Below are positions 43,670 through 51,724 of a stretch of 64,000 nt of DNA, in pieces (within the stretch, counting starts at the first letter, position 1; every line of letters starts with the position of its first letter). The notes below the pieces were generated by a model. The model saw only the letters and a list, made by a program, of their open reading frames with translations. It ran no database searches and was not told the origin of the DNA. The stretch lies in assembly GCA_012519115.1 (NCBI GenBank), contig JAAYQW010000065.1:1-64000 (forward strand), written 5' to 3'. A program made the translations under genes and the position numbers. This stretch comes from Spirochaetales bacterium. Its GTDB lineage: Bacteria > Spirochaetota > Spirochaetia > Sphaerochaetales > Sphaerochaetaceae.

Positions 43670-45372
43670 AGGAGTCCCTCCTTCATCTCCTTGACCCGAC
43701 TCTCCAGATGCGCCTCGAACGCTTCGCGGTTCGCCGCTTCAGTGGAAAAGAAGAGATAATACTTGATCTTCGGTTCGGTTCCGCTGGGTCGCACGATCAC
43801 TCGCTCACCGCCTTCAAGATGGAAGATCACCACATCGCTCGGAGGAAGCCCGCCCTCCTGAGGGTTCAGCAAGTCCTCGATCTTTACGATCTTGCGCCCG
43901 ACAAGCTCTTCGCCCACGGTCCGCTGGCGGAATGATTGCATGACTTGAACCATCTTTTCCTGTCCTGCAGCGCCTTCAAAATCAACGGAGATGACTCGCT
44001 CCGTATAATACCCGAACTCCTGATAGATCTCGCCAAGACGATCGATCAGCGTTTTACCCCGATCTTTCCAGTAACTGAGCATTTCAACGGCGACCAAGGC
44101 GGTGGAAACCGCATCTTTATCTCGGACGACGTTGATCGTCAAGAATCCGTAGCTTTCTTCACAGCCGAAGAGGAAGTACTGCTCATCCCCTTTCGGTCCT
44201 TCAAGGAGCGCCATCTCATTGGCGATATACTTGAATCCGGTCAACACATCCTTGCAGACCCCGCCCCGCTTTTCGACGATCGCTTTCACCAGATCCGTGG
44301 TGACGATGGACTTCACCACGACCGGTTGTTTCGTCCGGTGCTCGGTGGCCATCATCAGATAGTCCGCAAGAAGGGTTGCAATCTGATTTCCCGTCAATAG
44401 CCGATACTGTTTCTTTTCATCGCTCAGCGGAATGGCTATTCCGAGGCGATCGGCATCCGGATCGGTACCCAGAACAATGTCCGCTCCCTTCTTTTTGGCA
44501 AGACGCAACACCAACGCCATCGCTTCATGATCTTCGGGGTTGGGCAGCTTCACCGTCGGAAACGATCCATCCGGTCGTTCCTGTTCCTTGACGGTGACAT
44601 ACTCGATCCCCAGCACATCGAAAAGATGAGTGACCGGTCCGAGGCCTGTGCCATGCAAGGGAGTGTACGCGACAAGTGTCCTGCTCTTCTTGATAATATC
44701 CGTGTTGCGAAGCGAAGCGATGACCTCGTTGTAGTAACTTTCTTCCACCTTATCCGGAACACGAACAAGCAAGCCGTTTGAGCGGGCTTTTTCCTCGGTG
44801 ATCGTTCGAATCTGTTTCGGCAATATCGCATTCGCCCGGTCGGCGATTTGGAAATCGTGCGGAGGAGTTACTTGAGCACCGTCGCGCCAGTATGCTTTAA
44901 AACCATTGTAGGCGGAGGGATTATGGCTGGCGGTAATCGCGATCCCGGCTGTGGTTTTGAGGTTTCGCACCGCGTAACTGATCATTGGCACCGGCCTCAG
45001 CTCCGGGAAGAGATAGACCGAGATGCCGTTCGCCGCTAGGACCAGAGCCGCTTCTTTGGCAAACACGTCACTGTAGTGCCGGCTGTCATAGCCGATCACC
45101 ACCGAAGGATGATCCGATTGGGTTTTCAGGTAATCAGCGAGCCCTTGGGTGACTTTGCGGACCATGAACGTATTCATCCGGTTGGTCCCTCCACCGAGCA
45201 AGCCCCGAATTCCGGCGGTTCCAAATGAAAGGGTCGTATAGAAGCGCTCATAGAGCTCCGCCCACTGATCGTTTTCCAACTCCGCTTCTATTTCGGTTCG
45301 AAACGCTTCTTCGGTTTCTACTTCAAGGTAGAGAGTCGCTTTTTGTCTCAAGTCCTTTTCATTGTAACGCAT
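43666..45372 (-). CDS. Phosphoglucomutase/phosphomannomutase
   Basis: A 568-residue alpha-D-phosphohexomutase of the PgcA type. Four domains are recognisable. SFGTAGIRG near residue 50 begins the family, the phospho-serine loop is TASHNPSAYNGFK near 142, the metal loop is GTDPDADRLG near 303 and the phosphate-binding loop is RPSGTEPKIKYY near 535. It interconverts glucose or mannose 1- and 6-phosphates for glycan synthesis. GGAGG precedes the ATG. Overlaps the upstream HAD gene by 14 bases. Confidence 0.95.
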   Translation of the reverse strand: MRYNEKDLRQKATLYLEVETEEAFRTEIEAELENDQWAELYERFYTTLSFGTAGIRGLLGGGTNRMNTFMVRKVTQGLADYLKTQSDHPSVVIGYDSRHYSDVFAKEAALVLAANGISVYLFPELRPVPMISYAVRNLKTTAGIAITASHNPSAYNGFKAYWRDGAQVTPPHDFQIADRANAILPKQIRTITEEKARSNGLLVRVPDKVEESYYNEVIASLRNTDIIKKSRTLVAYTPLHGTGLGPVTHLFDVLGIEYVTVKEQERPDGSFPTVKLPNPEDHEAMALVLRLAKKKGADIVLGTDPDADRLGIAIPLSDEKKQYRLLTGNQIATLLADYLMMATEHRTKQPVVVKSIVTTDLVKAIVEKRGGVCKDVLTGFKYIANEMALLEGPKGDEQYFLFGCEESYGFLTINVVRDKDAVSTALVAVEMLSYWKDRGKTLIDRLGEIYQEFGYYTERVISVDFEGAAGQEKMVQVMQSFRQRTVGEELVGRKIVKIEDLLNPQEGGLPPSDVVIFHLEGGERVIVRPSGTEPKIKYYLFFSTEAANREAFEAHLESRVKEMKEGLL

Positions 45373-46030
45373 AAATCGCCTCCTTCAGTTCTTCAACCGA
45401 ATCAACAACACGAGATCCTTCAAGAGCAACAAGAGCTTCGCGCGGTCTGAAGCCCCACGAAACAAGAATCACATCCATGTTCGCCCCTCTTGCACTTTGA
45501 TAGTCAACTTCACTGTCACCGATGAGCAACATTTCTTCAAGCCCAAGATCCATCTTTTTTACAAAAGGAGTGAATGCGCCGACATCGGGCTTTCTGGGGT
45601 ATTCATCGTCCATCCCCCGAACAACGCTCCACGAGATGTCCCCTGCCAATTCGGACACGATCCGTTGAGTAAGCTCATGGTCTTTGTTGGAGATGACTCC
45701 CAGTTGATAAGTATCCTGCAATCCACTGACCAGTTCGATCATCCCGTCAAAGGGTTTTGAATATACCACCGGATGTTCTTCATAATAGGTATACAGAACG
45801 TGAAACAGTTCGGTAAAGCGCACTTCGCTCACCGGATGATTGCGAATCTGAAGCAACCCTTTCAGGGCGTTCACCAATCCCCGCCCCACCACCTGTTTCG
45901 TTTCCGCTACCGTAGCCGGTTCCAATCCCTCTTCGGCGATCGCGGCACTGAAAGCCGCCGCAATATCTTCAATCGTATCAATGAGCGTCCCATCCAAATC
46001 AAACAGCAGCGCCTTAATCTTTCTAGCCAT
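45359..46030 (-). CDS. HAD-family phosphatase, phosphoglycolate-phosphatase-like
   Basis: A 223-residue HAD hydrolase. Motif I is LFDLDGTLIDT (9-19), motif II GVISNKD, the conserved lysine is in PRKPD and motif IV is LIGDSEVDYQSA. The size and cap domain fit Gph/PpaX-type phosphatases. The ATG has no ribosome site; a GATAAT box ends five bases before it. It heads the operon with phosphoglucomutase, the two-helix protein, comEC-like and rsmA genes. Confidence 0.88.
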   Translation of the reverse strand: MARKIKALLFDLDGTLIDTIEDIAAAFSAAIAEEGLEPATVAETKQVVGRGLVNALKGLLQIRNHPVSEVRFTELFHVLYTYYEEHPVVYSKPFDGMIELVSGLQDTYQLGVISNKDHELTQRIVSELAGDISWSVVRGMDDEYPRKPDVGAFTPFVKKMDLGLEEMLLIGDSEVDYQSARGANMDVILVSWGFRPREALVALEGSRVVDSVEELKEAIYALQ

Positions 46031-46035
46031 ACGCT

Positions 46036-46065
46036 ATTATCGATGACCTGTGCGCTTCGAGTCAA
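46036..46065 (-). promoter_or_regulatory. Promoter of the HAD-phosphoglucomutase operon, predicted leaderless start
   Basis: TTGACT (46060-46065), 18 bases, GATAAT (46036-46041), five bases to the ATG. The rest of the 136-base gap to the next gene shows nothing else recognisable. Confidence 0.5.
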
Positions 46066-46166
46066 CAAACAAAGCAGGAGGAAGCAGTAGAGAATGCCTA
46101 TTATCGGAGGATTGTCTCGTTGTTCCGAGCGGTGGGGCAAACCATTGCAGGCTTTTGGACAACAGC

Positions 46167-46769
46167 CTACCCCACCAATGGTTCTTCAGAGTCATTATGG
46201 GAAATGAGCGATGCAATGAATTGGAGCTGTTTCAAAAGGTCGGGAAGGATCTCGGAAAGAAGCGACAGCCGGCCTCGATCGCAATCGAGGGAGCGGAGGC
46301 GGTAGGCGAAATCCTGCATCGTTACGACATGCTCATCGAAGTAGAGATATTTGGGCATCGTTTCTGCTTCTTCATATCTGCACGAACGAAAGAGGGTTTT
46401 GCCGTATTTGTCGTGGTATGCGCTGGATGCGTACAATCGGCAGATGAGCGGCCGGGCCGGATACACCGAGCAGTGGAAGGGAGTGTCGCTGCGATACAGC
46501 GGACATCCCGATCCGTTATGACGATATAATTTTTCGATCGTTTCTTCATCTTTGAGCTCAAAGAGCAGATAGGCGGCGATGTATGCTGCTTCACTGTGCG
46601 TTATATCGGGAATGAAGTGTTCACAGCATGATCCGCACCCCGGCGGACATGCGATGCCATAGCGAGCGGTAAAGGCATGGGTCGCCTTCTCGACATCGTC
46701 ATAAAGATTGGCTAGTGAAGCGATTATTTCTTCGATATAGGTTCCGGAACATACGGGGATATTCATCAT
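46167..46769 (-). CDS. YkgJ-family cysteine-cluster protein
   Basis: About 200 residues with the metal-binding pattern CPPGCGSCC near residue 42 and further cysteines (SGCPLY, HCSVYPARPLICRLY), the signature of the YkgJ/zinc-iron-chelating family. The biochemical role is not established. ATG codons at 46769 and 46766 both fit; a TATATT box ends eight bases before the first and no ribosome site exists. A longer reading from 46799 would run into the promoter. Confidence 0.82.
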   Translation of the reverse strand: MMNIPVCSGTYIEEIIASLANLYDDVEKATHAFTARYGIACPPGCGSCCEHFIPDITHSEAAYIAAYLLFELKDEETIEKLYRHNGSGCPLYRSDTPFHCSVYPARPLICRLYASSAYHDKYGKTLFRSCRYEEAETMPKYLYFDEHVVTMQDFAYRLRSLDCDRGRLSLLSEILPDLLKQLQFIASLISHNDSEEPLVG

Positions 46770-46777
46770 TCTGAGCG

Positions 46778-46807
46778 AATATATCACCAACGACGACAAC
46801 GTATCAA
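46778..46807 (-). promoter_or_regulatory. Promoter of the YkgJ-like gene, predicted leaderless start
   Basis: TTGATA (46802-46807), 18 bases, TATATT (46778-46783), eight bases to the ATG. The leader would be zero to two bases. Confidence 0.5.
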
Positions 46808-46866
46808 GAAGGTTTCCCTTTTATCTTTTACGATATCCCACTATACTTCGCCAAAAGGAGAATACG

Positions 46867-47418
46867 ATGGTCAGTCGAAGTGAAGCTCTCGCGTTACTGA
46901 AGAAATACACCCCCGACGAAGCTCATCTCCACCACGCCTATTGCGTGGAAGCGGCGATGAAAACCTTTGCCCGGCATTATGGATACGATGAGACCTATTG
47001 GTCTTTGGTCGGACTCCTTCATGACATCGATTATGCCCTCTATCCCGATCGGCACTGTCAGGTCGCTCCGAAGCTTCTCTCTGAGATCGGCGTCGATGAG
47101 GCATTCATCCGGGCGGTGGTGAGTCACGGATGGGGCTTGTGCAGTGATGTCGAGCCGATTCATTTCATGGAGAAGGTTCTCTACACGATCGATGAGCTCA
47201 CCGGGCTGATCTACGCCAATGCCCTGATGAGGCCGGAGCGCATGAAAGGCATGAGCGTAAAGAGCGTCAGAAAAAAGTGGTCCAGCCCCTCGTTCGCCAA
47301 GGGGGTGAACCGTGAAGTCATCGCGAAAGGAGCGGAGCTGCTCGGTCTTGAAATCAATGACATCATCACCCGCACGATCGAAGCTCTTACGGAGATCAGC
47401 TCCGAGATAGGCCTCTGA
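46867..47418 (+). CDS. HD-domain phosphohydrolase
   Basis: A 183-residue HD-superfamily protein. Metal ligands are suggested by HLHHAYCVE (near residue 22), LLHDIDYALYPDRH (near 51) and VVSHGWG (near 81). Similar small HD proteins are predicted hydrolases of nucleotides, substrate unknown. AAAAGGAG precedes the ATG and a TATACT box lies about 30 bases ahead. The 3' end overlaps pyrC by 23 bases, tail to tail. Confidence 0.88.
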   Translation: MVSRSEALALLKKYTPDEAHLHHAYCVEAAMKTFARHYGYDETYWSLVGLLHDIDYALYPDRHCQVAPKLLSEIGVDEAFIRAVVSHGWGLCSDVEPIHFMEKVLYTIDELTGLIYANALMRPERMKGMSVKSVRKKWSSPSFAKGVNREVIAKGAELLGLEINDIITRTIEALTEISSEIGL

Positions 47419-48442
47419 AACTGTCGTAGGGATATTCCTTGGAGGCCTCCGCAATCAGAGCAGGAAGCGTCTCATACCGGGGCAGCACGGTTTTCTGGGG
47501 AGGAAGGTTCAACATTCTTTGAACGTTGCCCCCAAAGAGGTCTTTCAGCACCTCGTTTGAGAGATTGTGCTCATACAGCACCTTCAACAGGGAGAGCATC
47601 CCGCTGAACCCGGGAATACCGCTTGCCCCCGCTTCCTTATCGGCGATCGTATGCGGAGCATGATCGCTTTCAACCCAATCGATTCGTCCTTCAAGCAGGG
47701 CCTCAAAGAGCTTTCTGCGTGTTTCCTCATTTCGGAGCGGCGGATTCATCTTCGCATACAAGCTCCGATCCTTCGCCGTGTCCCGGTTCAGCAGAAGATG
47801 GTGCGGTGTTGCGCCGCAGCTGATCCTTCTTCCCTCCCTCCTCGCCTCTTCAACAATCAGAAGCCCTTCGATCGTGGAGAGATGGGCGATGTGCAGGTGA
47901 CCGGCAAAGCCCGCTTCTTTACTGAGGGAGAGCTGGTCACGGATCGAAGCGATCTCGGCTTCTTGAGGCCGGGCAAGCGACTGCGTTGAAAGATCGGCAT
48001 TGTCATACAGCTCGGGGCGAAGGAGCGTTTCTTTTTCACAATGGAGCGCAACGGCACCGGTGTAGTTGCGTTCAGCCAGATGACGATACACACGGGCTTG
48101 GATCTCCTCTTCGACAAGACCCATGTTGCCGGTGGAGTGTCCGGCGAAGAGCTTCAATCCGACAACGGCGGGAAACAGCTCCTCACAGCTTTGAACGATC
48201 TCGTCGATCTGAGCGGGGTCGCTTGTCACCCCTGCCCAAAGATGATAGGAAACGTTCACCTTCACCCTCTTTGCAGCATCAATCCGCTCGATGATCCTCG
48301 TTCTTGTCGTCAGCGGCGGATCGGTGTTGGGCATATCAATCACTGCGGCAAACCCGCTTTTTTCAGCCACAAGAAGACCATGGGCAAGCGTTTCCTTTGC
48401 ACTGAGATTCCAATCTCGAAGGTGGACGTGCGGATCAATCAT
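47396..48442 (-). CDS. pyrC: Dihydroorotase
   Basis: A 348-residue amidohydrolase that closes carbamoyl aspartate to dihydroorotate. Metal ligands appear in DPHVHLRD (residues 3-10), a KLFAGHS segment near 97, ALHCE near 131, IAHLST near 184 and ESDHAPH near 258. It lacks the N-terminal beta-sandwich part of longer dihydroorotases and begins directly at the metal motif. Last gene of the pyr operon, overlapping pyrDK by eight bases. Confidence 0.94.
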   Translation of the reverse strand: MIDPHVHLRDWNLSAKETLAHGLLVAEKSGFAAVIDMPNTDPPLTTRTRIIERIDAAKRVKVNVSYHLWAGVTSDPAQIDEIVQSCEELFPAVVGLKLFAGHSTGNMGLVEEEIQARVYRHLAERNYTGAVALHCEKETLLRPELYDNADLSTQSLARPQEAEIASIRDQLSLSKEAGFAGHLHIAHLSTIEGLLIVEEARREGRRISCGATPHHLLLNRDTAKDRSLYAKMNPPLRNEETRRKLFEALLEGRIDWVESDHAPHTIADKEAGASGIPGFSGMLSLLKVLYEHNLSNEVLKDLFGGNVQRMLNLPPQKTVLPRYETLPALIAEASKEYPYDSFRGLSRS

Positions 48443-50150
48443 AGGCGATCAGGGATGGAGCATGCTCCTTCAGATATCGATATTCCATGAACGTACCCCA
48501 CTGACACGTCAGCCGATCGCCGCAGACGCATTCGCCGCACATCCCGATTCCGCACAGCGTCATCAGCTCCTGTGAAAGATAGAGGCGCTCCTCCTTCACT
48601 CCCCCCTCGAGCACCGTCCGAGCGGCGAGAGCCATGAACACCTGTGGGCCGACCAGATAGCATGCCGTATCCTCATCGAACGCTCGACCATCGAGAAGAT
48701 CCAACACCCGTCCCGGCTTCCCTTCATCCGCCACGCAGACGAATGACCCATAGGAGGAGAGCTTCTCCTCAAGCAGAGCGCTTGTTTCGACGGCTTCGCT
48801 GGTTCCGACCAGAATCTCGATCGCAGTTCCTCTTTCAGACAGCTGCTCGGCCAACGCGGGCAGGACCGCTACGCCCGTGCCGCCCCCGATCAGCAGGGCT
48901 TTTTTTGTTTTCGGGGGATCGAAACCCTGGCCGTACAGACCGCGGATATACACCTCGTCGCCCTTCTGCAACGAACATAGTTCATCGCTGAACGGACCTC
49001 TTCGCTTGATCACGAACGTCAGCGGATCGTTGTGGGCGACCGAGAAGGGTTTTTCCCCGATTTGCGGCAGCCACAAGAAAGCGAACTGCCCAGCCTTGGT
49101 GGGAAGCTCGCCGTCAAGCCGAAGAATCGTCGTGTCACTGCCGTAGGCTTCATTCTCAAGCACGATGTGCTTTCGGTACTCCATCTGGCGATGGGTCTTG
49201 ATGAAGGAAACGGAAGAGATTGCGGGCTTTTTCCCGTTGTACAGAAGATGGTTCGCCTCTTTCTTGATCGCTTTAAGGTACTGAGGCCAGGAGCGTTGAT
49301 CCACCGTGCCGAGGGCGGATCCGATTCCGACGACATTTGCCCCCGCCTCGATGAGCTTCGCCGCATCGGCTCCTGAATCAACCCCGCCCATCCCTATGAT
49401 CGGGATCGCTTCTCCGAGCGCTTCCCGAATCTCCGTTATCGCCTTCAAGGCGATCGGAAAGACGGTTTTTCCGCTTTGCCCTCCTTTGCCTCCCAGCTTG
49501 TTTTGAAGAATCGGTTTCTTCGCTGCGGGATCGATGTGCAGGAGGGGGCCGACCGTATTGATCGCGACGATGCCGTCCGCTCCCGCTTCGACGACCGCCT
49601 TGGCGATTGATGCGATATCATTGACATTGGGCGTCAATTTGACAAACAGGGGCGCCCGGCATTCAGCGGTGTTCGCCTTGATGAAACGCACATAGCGGGA
49701 GGCAAGCTCAAGATTCTCCCCGATCGTTGAACCATATCCCGGCTCTGCATGCGGACAGGAGAAGTTCAGTTCCACGAGATCGGCCACTTCATCGAATGCC
49801 TTGACGAGAATTACGAAGTCTTCGGGGGTGGAAGCGGAGAGCGATACGTTCAAAAGAGAACGGAAGGAATGAGTTTTCCTCAGCTGCCGCAGTTCATGGA
49901 GGGCGACCTGAAGACCGGGATTTCTCAAACCCACCGAGTTTCCGAACGTTCCCCTCTCCACTTCACAGATGACCGGTTCGCGGTTTCCGGGATTCGGCTC
50001 ATGCTGGAAACTCTTGGTGGTGATGATATCGATGGCGTCCACCGATCGATCGAAGTAACGGATCAACTCCGCTTTGGTGGAACCTACTCCGCTGACTGTG
50101 GCAAGAAGCGTTTCACCCTTCCTCATCAGCCGTTGAAGCACATCACTCAT
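48435..50150 (-). CDS. Fused dihydroorotate dehydrogenase catalytic and electron-transfer subunits (PyrD-PyrK)
   Basis: A 571-residue fusion. Residues about 1-300 are a class 1 dihydroorotate dehydrogenase barrel with FMN (ELNFSCPHAEPG, KLTPNVNDI, GMGGVDSGADA). Residues about 325-571 are PyrK-like: an FAD-binding beta-barrel, the NAD part GGGTGVAVLP, and a 2Fe-2S site with CGIGMCGECVCGD and a later Cys. In class 1B enzymes these are separate PyrD and PyrK proteins. The fusion should oxidise dihydroorotate with NAD. The ATG overlaps the pyrF stop as ATGA with GAGGAG nine bases ahead, so 50150 is preferred to 50159. Confidence 0.95.
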   Translation of the reverse strand: MSDVLQRLMRKGETLLATVSGVGSTKAELIRYFDRSVDAIDIITTKSFQHEPNPGNREPVICEVERGTFGNSVGLRNPGLQVALHELRQLRKTHSFRSLLNVSLSASTPEDFVILVKAFDEVADLVELNFSCPHAEPGYGSTIGENLELASRYVRFIKANTAECRAPLFVKLTPNVNDIASIAKAVVEAGADGIVAINTVGPLLHIDPAAKKPILQNKLGGKGGQSGKTVFPIALKAITEIREALGEAIPIIGMGGVDSGADAAKLIEAGANVVGIGSALGTVDQRSWPQYLKAIKKEANHLLYNGKKPAISSVSFIKTHRQMEYRKHIVLENEAYGSDTTILRLDGELPTKAGQFAFLWLPQIGEKPFSVAHNDPLTFVIKRRGPFSDELCSLQKGDEVYIRGLYGQGFDPPKTKKALLIGGGTGVAVLPALAEQLSERGTAIEILVGTSEAVETSALLEEKLSSYGSFVCVADEGKPGRVLDLLDGRAFDEDTACYLVGPQVFMALAARTVLEGGVKEERLYLSQELMTLCGIGMCGECVCGDRLTCQWGTFMEYRYLKEHAPSLIAYD

Positions 50151-51013
50151 AGTGAACACTCCTCGATGAGCGCTCGCAAAGAACCTTCACATCGATCGAG
50201 CCAATCATCCGGCGCGGGATCTTTTTTCCACGGATGCGTCAAGGAGCTTGAGCTGTTGATCCGAACCAATGGCAAGGGATAGTCCACTTCGCGGAGAATC
50301 GTCATCACTTCGGTTGCAGAGCCTCCCTGGCTTCCCACTCCCGGAATCAACAGTGGGACCGATTGGTCGGCATACCGTTGGGCGATCGCTTTCAGTTCAT
50401 CCAAGTTGGTGGCTCCGACCACCGCTCCGACGTGTCCCCTCCTGGCGTTATAGGCGATGATCTGATCCGCTACCGCTTCATAGAGCGGAACCCCGGTCCG
50501 GAGCATGAGGTTTTGCAGATCTTTTCCGCCGGGATTGCTCGTTCGATTGAGAACGTAGGTCCCAACCTTGGAGTCCTGAATAAACGGTCCGACGGAGTCG
50601 CTCCCCATATAGGGGGCGACCGTTACCGCGTTCGCTCCCCATCGTTTGAACGCTTCGTCGGCGTAGTTACGACTGCTTGTCGCGATATCGCCGCGCTTTG
50701 AATCGAGGATGATCGGGGTATTGGGAAAGAAGTTTTCCAGAAGGTCGAAGAGATCGGCAAGGGCGAGCGAGCCTGAGAACTCCTCCTCTCGGGGATTATC
50801 CAGCACGGCATAGTATCCGATATTCGGCTTGAACGCGGCTGGCAACAAACCGGAGAGATTCATCCGCCGAAAGAGCTGTTGAAAGTAGGTGTTCAGCTGG
50901 TGACGAACTCCTTTTTCTCCATAGGGAAGAATCTCGGGCTTCACATCCAAACCCATGCACACCACGTTTCCGACCTGCTTCGCACTTGTTTCAAGCAATT
51001 CTTTGTACGTCAT
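50147..51013 (-). CDS. pyrF: Orotidine-5'-phosphate decarboxylase, type 2
   Basis: A 288-residue enzyme that decarboxylates OMP to UMP. The catalytic block is ILDSKRGDIA near residue 103, with GLDVKPEILP near 21 and PGVGSQGG near 223, as in the longer type 2 PyrF family. The ATG at 51013 overlaps the pyrE stop as ATGA with a strong GGGAGGAAGG site; the open frame to 51070 is read-through of pyrE. Confidence 0.95.
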   Translation of the reverse strand: MTYKELLETSAKQVGNVVCMGLDVKPEILPYGEKGVRHQLNTYFQQLFRRMNLSGLLPAAFKPNIGYYAVLDNPREEEFSGSLALADLFDLLENFFPNTPIILDSKRGDIATSSRNYADEAFKRWGANAVTVAPYMGSDSVGPFIQDSKVGTYVLNRTSNPGGKDLQNLMLRTGVPLYEAVADQIIAYNARRGHVGAVVGATNLDELKAIAQRYADQSVPLLIPGVGSQGGSATEVMTILREVDYPLPLVRINSSSSLTHPWKKDPAPDDWLDRCEGSLRALIEECSL

Positions 51014-51708
51014 CCTTCCTCCCTCATGAAGCCCCGCTCTATTCCCCATCCGAAGGGATCGCTGCTCCATGCCTCGAGGCTTGCCGCCTCGGATCGCGAG
51101 ATATACCCTTCTTTCAGGGCGCTATCGAGCATCACTTCGTAGGTGAGAATCGTATGGAATGCCGCTTTCGGGTTCAATGCGGCAAACGCTTCCTCCGCTG
51201 CCGCGAACCCGTAGGTGAAGATCGCCAACGTATAGGGACACTGTCCCTTGGCCGCAACGATCGCTTCGACGGCGTTCGTCGATGAAAGGCCGGTGGAGAT
51301 CAGATCTTCGATCAGGAGAACATGGGTGTTCTCATACGTTCCGCCTTTCGCCAGCCCCTCGATCTGATTGCCGAGGCCATGCCCTTTGCTTGAGGAACGG
51401 ACATATGAAAGAGGTTTTCCCAATCGGTCGGCCAAGGTCGTGGCGTGGGGAATCCCCGCCGTCGCGGTTCCGGCGATCGAATCGGGATCGTATTTGAGAA
51501 CATTCAAGATCGCTTCAAACCCTTCGGCGACAAGCGCTCGGGCTTTACTGGAAGCGAGCAACCGGCGGTTGTCATTATAGATCGGCATCCGGTAGCCGCT
51601 GACCCATCGAAAGGGATCGATAACATTGAGGCGAATCGCCCCGAGCTCAAACGCCGCTTCGGCGATTTTAGGCCCATATGTCCGGGTAATCTTTTTGAGG
51701 CTGTTCAT
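51010..51708 (-). CDS. pyrE: Orotate phosphoribosyltransferase
   Basis: A 232-residue PRTase that joins orotate and PRPP to OMP. The PRPP motif is VLLIEDLISTGLSS near residue 130; YVRSSSKGHGLGNQIEG near 101 is the flexible catalytic loop. It follows pyrBI by 16 bases. Confidence 0.95.
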   Translation of the reverse strand: MNSLKKITRTYGPKIAEAAFELGAIRLNVIDPFRWVSGYRMPIYNDNRRLLASSKARALVAEGFEAILNVLKYDPDSIAGTATAGIPHATTLADRLGKPLSYVRSSSKGHGLGNQIEGLAKGGTYENTHVLLIEDLISTGLSSTNAVEAIVAAKGQCPYTLAIFTYGFAAAEEAFAALNPKAAFHTILTYEVMLDSALKEGYISRSEAASLEAWSSDPFGWGIERGFMREEG

Positions 51709-51724
51709 AGCTTCTTACTCTATC

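Noticed and set aside
42935-43759. 274-codon plus-strand ORF opposite the two-helix membrane protein
   Set aside because: The minus-strand ORF is coupled by GTGA to phosphoglucomutase and has a ribosome site; the plus-strand frame has neither and crosses into the phosphoglucomutase gene.
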